From contig JAUNSG010000002.1 in the NCBI GenBank assembly GCA_030539335.1, positions 62,001-126,000 of the forward strand: DNA of 64,000 bases, read 5' to 3'. Source of the DNA: Eubacteriales bacterium (GTDB taxonomy: Bacteria > Bacillota > Clostridia > Oscillospirales > Butyricicoccaceae). The notes below the pieces were generated by a model. That model made no database searches. It was not told where the DNA came from and saw nothing but the letters and a program-made list of their open reading frames with translations. Below are positions 34,848 through 42,411 of the stretch, in pieces (position 1 is the stretch's first letter; each line of letters opens with the position of its first letter). A program made the translations under genes and the position numbers.

Positions 34848-36140
34848 ATGAATTTCTGTTTTTCTACCCTGGGCTGTAAAGTCAATCAATTTGAAACACA
34901 GGCCCTGATACAGCTCGCACAGCAGCGCGGCCACACGATCGTGGACAGCGGTGCGGATGTCTGCATCCTGAATACCTGTACGGTTACGGCGGCCGGAACA
35001 CGCAAAAACCTGCGTGAGCTTCGCCGGCTGCAAAAGAACAACCCCCATGCGGTGATCGCACTCTGCGGCTGTTTTGCACAGACCGATCCGGAACGCGCCG
35101 CGGCATTGGACGGTGTCAGCATTGTGTGCGGCACCTCGGACCGCGTCCAGGTCCTCACCCTCTGCGAACAGGCCGTACAGAAAAACCAGTGCCATTGCGC
35201 CGTGCAGCCCAATGCACGGCATCCGGTTTTTGAAGAGCTTCCCGCCGGCGTTCTTCCGGGACATACGCGAGCCCTGCTGAAAATTCAGGATGGCTGCGAC
35301 AATTATTGTACCTACTGCATTATCCCTTATGCCCGCGGGCATGTCTGTTCACTGCCGCTCGACCGCTGTATCGCCCAGTGTCAGACACTTTGCCAAACCG
35401 CCGTGCGTGAGATCGTCTTGACCGGCATTGAAATCGCCAGCTACGGGCGCGACCTGCCGGGACATCCCACCCTGCCCGACGTCACCGAGGCGTTATGCCG
35501 CACAGCGCCGGACATCCGTTTCCGGCTCGGCTCCCTGGAGCCGCGCATCGTCACGCAGGAATTCTGCGACCGGCTTTCCCCTCTCCCCAATCTGGCTCTT
35601 CATTTTCATCTCTCGCTGCAATCGGGCTGCGATGCCACCCTGCACCGCATGCATCGGCGCTATACAACGCAGGAATATGCACAGGCTGTGAATCGTTTGC
35701 GCCGCGCCTTCCCCTCCTGTTCGGTTACAACCGATGTGATCGCCGGTTTCCCCGGTGAGACAGCGGAGGAGTGGGAGCAGACCAAACAGTTTATCCGCGA
35801 CATCGCGTTTTCCGCCGTCCATGTCTTCCCGTACTCGGAGCGTCCTGGAACCGCAGCGGCATCGCTTCCGGATTCCGTACCAAAGGCCGAACGCGCCCGC
35901 CGCGCCGAAGAGCTACGCGTGATAGCACATTCTCTGGAGCGGGACTTCCTGTCTGGTTTTCTCGGCCAGACCATTGCGATCGTGCCCGAGCGCCCGCACA
36001 ACGGCACACAATCCGGTCACAGCCGCTGGCATTTTCCCGTCTATCTGGAACAGCCCGAAGCCTGTCAGGGGAAACAAACGCTCGTCCGGATCCATTCCCT
36101 GCGGGATGGAAAACTCACGGGATGTCTTGTGGACGCATAA
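34848..36140 (+). CDS. mtaB: tRNA (t6A37) methylthiotransferase MtaB
   Basis: MtaB adds a methylthio group to t6A37 in tRNAs that read ANN codons. The 430-residue protein shares the MiaB layout. An N-terminal UPF0004 domain has TLGCKVNQFETQ, LNTCTVTAAG and the third cysteine in ALCGCFAQ. A radical-SAM motif follows in DGCDNYCTYCIIPYARG, and a C-terminal TRAM-like end. The start TLGCKVNQ(F/Y)E is typical of MtaB rather than MiaB or RimO. It stands alone with its own promoter, 200 bases before glgB. Confidence 0.95.
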   Translation: MNFCFSTLGCKVNQFETQALIQLAQQRGHTIVDSGADVCILNTCTVTAAGTRKNLRELRRLQKNNPHAVIALCGCFAQTDPERAAALDGVSIVCGTSDRVQVLTLCEQAVQKNQCHCAVQPNARHPVFEELPAGVLPGHTRALLKIQDGCDNYCTYCIIPYARGHVCSLPLDRCIAQCQTLCQTAVREIVLTGIEIASYGRDLPGHPTLPDVTEALCRTAPDIRFRLGSLEPRIVTQEFCDRLSPLPNLALHFHLSLQSGCDATLHRMHRRYTTQEYAQAVNRLRRAFPSCSVTTDVIAGFPGETAEEWEQTKQFIRDIAFSAVHVFPYSERPGTAAASLPDSVPKAERARRAEELRVIAHSLERDFLSGFLGQTIAIVPERPHNGTQSGHSRWHFPVYLEQPEACQGKQTLVRIHSLRDGKLTGCLVDA

Positions 36141-36208
36141 GCAACCGGTGGATTTCTCCTGTAGAAAGTTACAATTTTTCTTGTCGAAAACATTTTTCCT
36201 TGTTGGAA

Positions 36209-36237
36209 TTTACAAAAGCCGGTAAATAGAGTATAAT
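36209..36237 (+). promoter_or_regulatory. Promoter of glgB and 100-base leader
   Basis: TTTACA, 17 bases and TATAAT lie about 108 bases before the glgB start. The leader contains a 19-codon frame (36258-36317) that begins MFAFPVFAQEAY with AGGGAG before it; it may be a leader peptide or chance. Confidence 0.7.
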
Positions 36238-36345
36238 AAATGAAACATAGGGAGATTATGTTTGCTTTTCCTGTATTTGCACAGGAAGCATATCCAAAAA
36301 ACGATCCACACCGCTAGACTAATAGAACCCTTTGGAGTGATTGAC

Positions 36346-38295
36346 ATGGAGAAAAAAATGACTAGAAGAACAAAACGAGCGGCTCCGGCTCCACAGCCCG
36401 AACCATGGATTACCGAATACGACCAGTATTTGTTTGGCAAAGGCGTCCATTATGAAATTTACCGCAAATTTGGCGCGCATCTCGCGGTCCGCGACGGCAA
36501 ACGCGGTGTCTATTTTGCAGTCTGGGCGCCGAATGCAAAAAGCGTCCATCTCGTCGGCAATTTCAATGACTGGAATCTGGAATCCCATCCCATGAACCGT
36601 TTGGAACCGCTTGGGATTTATGAACTGTTTGTCCCGAAGCTCAAGGAGGGCGAACTGTACAAATATGCCATCACCGCACAGGATGGCACAACAACCCTCA
36701 AGTGCGATCCGTATGGCACCAGTGCAGAATTGCGTCCGGGCACCGCTTCCCGCGTTGTTTCGATCGACGGCTTTAAGTGGGCCGACACACGCTGGATGGA
36801 TGCACGCAAGAACTTTAAATTCAAAAAGGAAGCCATGGCAATCTATGAGATGCATCCGGGTTCCTGGCGCAAGCACACGCCGGAGAACGAGGATGATCCG
36901 GGCTTTTACAACTTCCGTGAATTGGCTCCGGTTCTCGTTGACTATCTGAAAAAGATGAATTATACGCATGTCGAGTTAATCGGCATTGCAGAGCATCCGC
37001 TCGACGCCTCCTGGGGATATCAGGTCACCGGCTATTATGCACCTACCGCACGCTATGGCCTGCCGAAGGATTTCATGTACTTTGTCAATTACATGCACAA
37101 GCACAAGATCGGCGTCATTCTGGACTGGGTTCCGGCGCATTTCCCGCGCGATGCCTACGGTCTGGCGAACTTTGACGGCGGTCCGCTGTACGAATACGCC
37201 GACCCAAAAAAAGGCGAACATCCCGACTGGGGCACGAAGGTCTTTGATTTCGGTCGCAACGAGATCAAAAACTTCCTCATTGCCAACGCGCTGTATTGGC
37301 TGAATGAATATCACATTGACGGTCTGCGCATTGATGCGGTAGCCTCCATGCTGTATCTGGATTACGGCAGACAGGATGGCCAGTGGGTTGCCAACGAATA
37401 CGGAGAGAACAAAAATCTGGAGGCGATTGAGTTCTTCCGTCATCTGAATTCCATTGTGCACCAGCGCCGTCCGGGTGCTGTCATGATCGCGGAGGAGTCC
37501 ACCGCTTGGCCATTGGTCACAGGCTCTCCGGTTGACGGCGGCCTTGGATTTGACCTCAAGTGGAATATGGGATGGATGAACGATTTCCTCGAGTATCAGA
37601 AATGCGACCCGTATTTCCGCAAATACAATCACAACAAAATGACATTCTCCATGACCTATGCCTATAGTGAAAACTATGTTCTGGTCATCTCCCACGACGA
37701 GGTCGTTCACCTCAAGGGCGCGATGATGGAAAAGATGCCGGGCACGGACGAAATGAAGTTCGCCAATCTCAAGGCCGCCTATGCCTTTATGATCGGTCAT
37801 CCGGGCAAGAAACTGCTGTTCATGGGCCAGGAATTTGGTCAGCGCCGGGAATGGAACGAGGATCGGGAACTTGACTGGGGATGCCTGATGGATCCGCGTC
37901 ATGCGGCATTGTCCGACTTTGTTGCAGAGCTATTCAAGCTGTATAAGAAATATCCCGCACTCAATGCAATGGACGATACTTGGGATGGATTCCAGTGGAT
38001 CAACGCCAACGATGGCGACCGCAGTATTTTCAGTTTTGTCCGCCTCTCCCCAACCGGCCGCAACAATCTATTATTTGTTGTCAACTTTACACCGGTCGAT
38101 CGTCCGGATTATCGGGTCGGTGTCCCGAAGAAAAAGAGATATACCCGCATTCTGGCAACCGGCGATATGAACGGGGACGGCAAAGCAATTACCGAGACAG
38201 AAGTCTATCAGGCAACTGTCGGCGAGTGCGACGGACAGCCCTATTCGATTGCGCATCCGCTTCCAGCGTATGGTGTTGCAATATTTAAATTCTAA
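36346..38295 (+). CDS. glgB: 1,4-alpha-glucan branching enzyme
   Basis: GlgB cuts an alpha-1,4 chain and re-attaches it by an alpha-1,6 bond. The 649-residue protein has an N-terminal CBM48 (WAPNAKSVHLVGNFNDWN), then the GH13 barrel. In the barrel, nucleophile Asp330 is in GLRIDAV, the acid/base Glu383 in MIAEEST and the third carboxylate in ISHDEVV. A C-terminal all-beta domain follows. It begins MEKKMTRRTKR; GGAGTG precedes the ATG at 36346 and the longer frame upstream lies in the leader. No other glycogen gene is near, so it works with genes elsewhere or in starch/exopolysaccharide metabolism. Confidence 0.95.
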   Translation: MEKKMTRRTKRAAPAPQPEPWITEYDQYLFGKGVHYEIYRKFGAHLAVRDGKRGVYFAVWAPNAKSVHLVGNFNDWNLESHPMNRLEPLGIYELFVPKLKEGELYKYAITAQDGTTTLKCDPYGTSAELRPGTASRVVSIDGFKWADTRWMDARKNFKFKKEAMAIYEMHPGSWRKHTPENEDDPGFYNFRELAPVLVDYLKKMNYTHVELIGIAEHPLDASWGYQVTGYYAPTARYGLPKDFMYFVNYMHKHKIGVILDWVPAHFPRDAYGLANFDGGPLYEYADPKKGEHPDWGTKVFDFGRNEIKNFLIANALYWLNEYHIDGLRIDAVASMLYLDYGRQDGQWVANEYGENKNLEAIEFFRHLNSIVHQRRPGAVMIAEESTAWPLVTGSPVDGGLGFDLKWNMGWMNDFLEYQKCDPYFRKYNHNKMTFSMTYAYSENYVLVISHDEVVHLKGAMMEKMPGTDEMKFANLKAAYAFMIGHPGKKLLFMGQEFGQRREWNEDRELDWGCLMDPRHAALSDFVAELFKLYKKYPALNAMDDTWDGFQWINANDGDRSIFSFVRLSPTGRNNLLFVVNFTPVDRPDYRVGVPKKKRYTRILATGDMNGDGKAITETEVYQATVGECDGQPYSIAHPLPAYGVAIFKF

Positions 38296-38314
38296 CTTTG
38301 TTTTTTCGCACAAA

Positions 38315-38345
38315 AAGCGGTCAGAGCCTGAGGCTCTGACCGCTT
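38315..38345. terminator. Shared terminator of glgB and perR
   Basis: AAGCGGTCAGAGC pairs with GCTCTGACCGCTT with a short loop. The minus-strand side is TTTTTGTGCG and the plus-strand side is TCCTGCTTTATT. It serves both converging genes. Confidence 0.85.
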
Positions 38346-38354
38346 CCTGCTTTA

Positions 38355-38729
38355 TTATCCTCTTTGCTCCGCTTTCCTGCATGCATCGCAGATATAATGC
38401 AGATTCAGTTCATAGGAAGAAATGTCCATCCCCGAACGCTCCTGCAGCAGACGGGTGAGATCCCCGACATGGATATCCTTCATCGCTCCACAGCGATCAC
38501 AAAGGATATGTTCGTGCGGATTGATATTTTTATCAAAATATGCCCGTTGGCCATTCACATTGACACGACGTATGATATTCTGTTCCGTCAGCGCATTCAG
38601 GTTATTGTATACCGTCGCCAGCACGATAGACGGCATCTGCTCCTTCGCAAGCGCATAAATTTCCTCCGCCGAAAGATGCTTCTCCGACTGCTGGATAATC
38701 GAGACAATCAATTTTCTTTGCTTTGTCAT
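38355..38729 (-). CDS. perR: PerR-type peroxide-sensing Fur family repressor
   Basis: This 124-residue Fur-family protein is predicted to repress peroxide-defence genes until its bound metal is oxidised. The N-terminal winged helix has ATVYNNLNAL. Zinc-binding cysteine pairs are CDRC and CDAC. Residues matching the regulatory metal site of PerR are present: His in EKHLSAEEIY, Asp in YFDKN, the HEH triad in PHEHILC and Asp in AMKDIHV. The Asp in YFD rather than Glu favours PerR over Fur. A 12-base inverted repeat overlaps its own -10 box, indicating autoregulation. Confidence 0.88.
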   Translation of the reverse strand: MTKQRKLIVSIIQQSEKHLSAEEIYALAKEQMPSIVLATVYNNLNALTEQNIIRRVNVNGQRAYFDKNINPHEHILCDRCGAMKDIHVGDLTRLLQERSGMDISSYELNLHYICDACRKAEQRG

Positions 38730-38758
38730 CTGCCGCCTCCTTCATCCCATGGTTTTCA

Positions 38759-38789
38759 AAAAATTAAAACTAGAATCGTTTTAATTTTT
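38759..38789. promoter_or_regulatory. Palindromic PerR/Fur-type operator before perR
   Basis: AAAAATTAAAAC and GTTTTAATTTTT form a 12-base inverted repeat with a seven-base centre. It is AT-rich like Per boxes and covers the -10 region and start of perR transcription. Confidence 0.7.
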
Positions 38790-38816
38790 ATACCACAAAA
38801 TCCCCTGCTACGTCAA
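38787..38816 (-). promoter_or_regulatory. Promoter of perR
   Basis: Minus-strand TTGACG, 18 bases and TATAAA; the -10 box is overlapped by the inverted repeat described separately. Confidence 0.75.
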
Positions 38817-38835
38817 TGATCTTTTGAAAAAAACA

Positions 38836-38864
38836 TTGCGACTTCCTGTAAATCGTGCTATAAT
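38836..38864 (+). promoter_or_regulatory. Promoter of tRNA-Ala
   Basis: TTGCGA, 17 bases and TATAAT lie 14 bases before the mature 5' end of the tRNA. Confidence 0.8.
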
Positions 38865-38877
38865 AGACCCCAGACAA

Positions 38878-38953
<76 letters not shown>

Positions 38954-39005
38954 ACCTTGTCGGATACGGACTTTTATCGGTTCGGAACGACATTCCCGGT
39001 TTATA

Positions 39006-39032
39006 GGACGTTCGCCTGAGCGTCCTTTTTCT
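39006..39032 (+). terminator. Terminator of tRNA-Ala
   Basis: GGACGTT pairs with AGCGTCC around a six-base loop, followed by TTTTTCTTTTC. Confidence 0.8.
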
Positions 39033-39199
39033 TTTCTTTATTTCTTTTCAGCTCGTCGATGGTTCTGTCCTCAAGTACACGCAAGGAAAAGTCTATGTCT
39101 TGTCCATACCGCTCCTTCCGACACTTGACTTTTTCGTGCATTCACCGTACTATAAAGACAGGAGTTTATGTATAAATTTCACCAAAGGAAGGGAATCGA

Positions 39200-41146
39200 A
39201 TGAAAGATTTGAAATATCTCAAGCTGTTGTCCCGCGATTATCCAAACATCGAAACGGTCAGCAGTGAGTTGATCAGCCTCAAGGGCCGGCTGTCCTTACC
39301 AAAGGGCACCGAATATTTTTTCAGTGATTTACATGGAGAACATGCTGCATTTATCCATCTGCTCCGCAGCGCCTCCGGTGTTATCCGCAACAAGATCGAT
39401 TTTCTGTTTGACAAGACGATTTTTGAGGACGAGCGCGCCGAATTGGCCTCGCTGATTTTCTATCCGGAGGAAAACCTCGCCCATCATACGCGCGGCCCGG
39501 AATTCGACGCCTGGTGTCAGATTACGATCCATCGGCTGATTATGGTAGCCAAAGAGGTTTCTTCCAAGTACAGCCGCTCGTACGTCCGCCGCGTCATTCC
39601 ACCGGCTTTTTCTTTCCTGATTGACGAGCTGCTGCACACGCCGACAGACGATGAGGACAAGTACACCTATTTCCGCACGCTGATTTCTTCCGTTGTCGAG
39701 ACGGGGGTCGCAGACCGTTTTATTACGGCTCTGTGCCAGTTTATCCAGCAGGTCAGCGTAGATAATTTACATATCATCGGCGATATCTTCGACCGCGGCC
39801 CGCGCGCCGATATGATCCTTGACGAGCTGATGAATTACCACGACGTGGACATCCAATGGGGCAACCACGATATTTCATGGATGGGCGCCGCAAGCGGCAG
39901 CCGTGTCTGCATAGCAAACGTCCTGCGTATTGCCATCAGTTACAATGGATTTGACGGTCTGGAGGACGGGTACGGTATCAACCTGCGTCCGCTCTCCATG
40001 TTCGCCTCGAATATTTATAAAAATGATCCATGCACACGTTTCCAGCCGCACATTCTGGACGAAAACAAATACGATCCGGTCGATGCCAGCCTGGCTGCGA
40101 AAATGCACAAGGCAATTGCTGTCATTATGTTTAAATACGAAGGGCAGCTCATCCAGCGCCATCCGGAATATGGCATGAACGGTCGCCTGCTGCTCGACAA
40201 GATCAACTATGAGGAAGGTACAATCACACTGGATGGCAAAACCTATCCCTTGACAGACACCTGTTTCCCGACCATTGATCCGGCCAATCCCTATGCGCTG
40301 AGTGCAGAAGAGACGGAATTGATGGATACCATCGCCGCTTCCTTCCAGCACAGCCGCCGCCTGCGTGAGCACATGGCATTTATTTATAACCGCGGCGCAC
40401 TATACCGCAGCTTCAACGGCAATCTTCTGTATCACGGCTGCATTCCGATGCGCGAAGATGGTTCCTTCGATGAGGTTCCCGCATTGGATGGCTCCGATAA
40501 GACCTACTCCGGCCGCGCCCTTTTGGATCATCTGGATAAGCTGGTGCGCCGCACACGGTACAGCGAGCAGCCAAATGACTCCGATATTATGTGGTTCCTG
40601 TGGTGTGGTCCCAAGTCGCCCGTATATGGACGCCATCGCATGACCACATTCGAACGTTACTTTATCGAAGATAAGTCTCTGTACATCGAGTATCCCAACC
40701 CGTACTATGAGTGCTGTGAACATGTCGATGTGGTTTCGTCCATTCTCAAGGAGTTTGGTCTTGACCCCGCACACTCACACATCATCAATGGACATGTCCC
40801 GGTAAAGCAGGGCGAAAATCCGATCAAGGCCGATGGAAAGCTGTTTATGATCGATGGCGGCATCTCCAAGGCATATCAATCCAAGACCGGTATTGCAGGA
40901 TATACGCTGATCTACAACTCACACAACCTTTCCCTCGCGGAGCATATGCCGTTTAATCCGCCAAGCAATGGCGAAGTGGCGCATACGGATACACGCATTC
41001 ACATCGTTGAAACCATGCGTCAGCGCGTCACCGTTGCGGATACCGATTCCGGCACCCACATTCGGGAACAGATCGAGGATCTGACCCTCTTGCTCAAGGC
41101 ATACCGCTCCGGCACCCTTCGTCAGAACGTATCCAAACAAAAATAA
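39200..41146 (+). CDS. fbp: Class III fructose-1,6-bisphosphatase
   Basis: This gluconeogenic enzyme removes the 1-phosphate from fructose 1,6-bisphosphate. The 648-residue protein is far longer than class I or II enzymes and belongs to the Firmicute class III. The metallophosphatase signatures are DLHGE at residues near 48, GDIFDRGPRAD and GNHD in DIQWGNHDISWMG. INGHVPVKQGENP and FMIDGGISKAY follow toward the end. GGAAGG precedes the ATG. It is monocistronic with a terminator at 41159-41190. Confidence 0.96.
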   Translation: MKDLKYLKLLSRDYPNIETVSSELISLKGRLSLPKGTEYFFSDLHGEHAAFIHLLRSASGVIRNKIDFLFDKTIFEDERAELASLIFYPEENLAHHTRGPEFDAWCQITIHRLIMVAKEVSSKYSRSYVRRVIPPAFSFLIDELLHTPTDDEDKYTYFRTLISSVVETGVADRFITALCQFIQQVSVDNLHIIGDIFDRGPRADMILDELMNYHDVDIQWGNHDISWMGAASGSRVCIANVLRIAISYNGFDGLEDGYGINLRPLSMFASNIYKNDPCTRFQPHILDENKYDPVDASLAAKMHKAIAVIMFKYEGQLIQRHPEYGMNGRLLLDKINYEEGTITLDGKTYPLTDTCFPTIDPANPYALSAEETELMDTIAASFQHSRRLREHMAFIYNRGALYRSFNGNLLYHGCIPMREDGSFDEVPALDGSDKTYSGRALLDHLDKLVRRTRYSEQPNDSDIMWFLWCGPKSPVYGRHRMTTFERYFIEDKSLYIEYPNPYYECCEHVDVVSSILKEFGLDPAHSHIINGHVPVKQGENPIKADGKLFMIDGGISKAYQSKTGIAGYTLIYNSHNLSLAEHMPFNPPSNGEVAHTDTRIHIVETMRQRVTVADTDSGTHIREQIEDLTLLLKAYRSGTLRQNVSKQK

Positions 41147-41158
41147 CCAAACAATTTC

Positions 41159-41190
41159 AAATCCCGGAATGCCGCGGCATCCCGGGATTT
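41159..41190. terminator. Terminator shared by fbp and the AraC gene
   Basis: AAATCCCGG pairs with CCGGGATTT, extended inside by ATGCCG/CGGCAT. A T-rich run (TCCCTTTTTC) follows on the plus strand; on the minus strand a weaker run (TTGAAATTG) follows. Confidence 0.75.
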
Positions 41191-41198
41191 CCCTTTTT

Positions 41199-42110
41199 CT
41201 ATTGTCGGTGTCGTTCCCGATACTGGCGCGGGGTGCACTGCATAACCTCACGAAATTTCTTTCCGAAGTAACTCCCTGTACTAAATCCACAGGACAGTGC
41301 AACCTCCAGAATCGGACGGTCTGTCTGAATCAACTGCATGGCGGCCCGCTGTATGCGGTAGTTGATTAAATATTCAAACGGCGTACATCCAACATTCCGT
41401 CGAAAACAGCGCAGGCATTCACGTTCGCTGATGTTTGCCGCCGCTGCAATCTCCCGCAGCTCCAGCTTATGTGCGTACCCATCCTCGATACACGTCAGCA
41501 TGGATTTTACACGTTCCTGTTCGAGGTTCCTTCCCGGGCGTCCACTGTGAATCAACGCATCGTTTTGCTCATAGGTCTTCATCCAGATTTCTGAGAGCAA
41601 CGACCGCACACGCAGTTCATACCCACTCTGCCGTCCCTGCATCAGCTCCGCAATCCGCTTCAGCTGCTCCAATCGCCCATCTCCCTTTGGAAACCGAACC
41701 ATCGGGAGCTTCTCACAGAGCTGCATCGGACGGATGTACTTCGTATCAATTGCGCTTCCCGGCGCTCCTGCAAGGAGATCGCTGTGAACAATTGCCACGA
41801 AAAAACTGTCACTGGCCGAATCCATCCCCGGCTCAATACTATGCAAAACATTGCTATTGAGGAAGCCGCCCTCCCCTTCGGAAAACTCCATCATTTCCTG
41901 ATTGGCCCGATAACGGATTGACCCGCTCGTGATATAAAACACCTCAAATTCTCTGTGCCAATGCCACGGGATAACGCGGTTGGGATAATCATGGAAATGG
42001 GCATCCACAACCGTTACGGGAAATTCAGCGGTCATCCAGTCGGCAAAGGATTCCTCCAGACGATTGCCAATCCGCATTTTTCCGCCCATGAACACGCCAT
42101 AGGATTGCAT
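41199..42110 (-). CDS. AraC family transcriptional regulator
   Basis: The 303-residue protein has an N-terminal cupin-like sensor (IPWHWHREFEVFYITSG, about residues 48-70) and a C-terminal double helix-turn-helix. The latter contains LELREIAAAANISERECLRC and ILEVALSCGFSTGSYFGKKF, the second being the AraC signature. The ligand may be a sugar or other small molecule. No transport or catabolic gene adjoins it, so the target is unknown. Two internal Met codons could be alternative starts; the first, after GGGGG, is used here. Confidence 0.9.
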   Translation of the reverse strand: MQSYGVFMGGKMRIGNRLEESFADWMTAEFPVTVVDAHFHDYPNRVIPWHWHREFEVFYITSGSIRYRANQEMMEFSEGEGGFLNSNVLHSIEPGMDSASDSFFVAIVHSDLLAGAPGSAIDTKYIRPMQLCEKLPMVRFPKGDGRLEQLKRIAELMQGRQSGYELRVRSLLSEIWMKTYEQNDALIHSGRPGRNLEQERVKSMLTCIEDGYAHKLELREIAAAANISERECLRCFRRNVGCTPFEYLINYRIQRAAMQLIQTDRPILEVALSCGFSTGSYFGKKFREVMQCTPRQYRERHRQ

Positions 42111-42254
42111 CTATATTCCCCCCGTTTCAATCTCCGATAGAAAAATTATAGCACAAATCAGCCAAAATGTCGCTATCTTTTTAATTTTTTCCCTTTTTTC
42201 TGCATCATTTCTTCATTTTAGGCGATATTATTATATTTTTTGTCGTTATTGTTA
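42111..42254. other. AT-rich upstream region of the AraC gene
   Basis: A strongly AT-rich stretch with T-runs and no gene. It must hold the minus-strand promoter of the AraC gene, but no clear -35/-10 pair is seen. A plus-strand promoter starts at 42255. Confidence 0.5.
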
Positions 42255-42395
42255 TTTTCACGCACACTGCTATCCGGTATAATGAGCTTGGATAGAAGAA
42301 AACCGGTTTTCCGATATCCGCTCTTATTGCAGCTCACTGCAAATAAAATCTCTCACACAAGGAAAAGACACTGTGTCTGCCACACAGTGTCTTTT
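42255..42395 (+). ncRNA. Candidate structured small RNA ending at a terminator
   Basis: TTTTCA (42255-42260), 17 bases and TATAAT (42278-42283) give a transcript from about 42290. It first folds as GGATA/TATCC enclosing GAAAA/TTTTC (42290-42319) and then ends at a perfect 14-pair terminator (42363-42395). No coding frame is visible in between. The terminator also ends the minus-strand lysozyme gene, so the RNA end may be incidental. Confidence 0.3.
42363..42395. terminator. Terminator of the GH25 lysozyme gene
   Basis: AAAAGACACTGTGT pairs perfectly with ACACAGTGTCTTTT around a five-base loop, with T-tails on both strands. Confidence 0.9.
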
Positions 42396-42411
42396 TCGTT
42401 TCATTTTTTGT

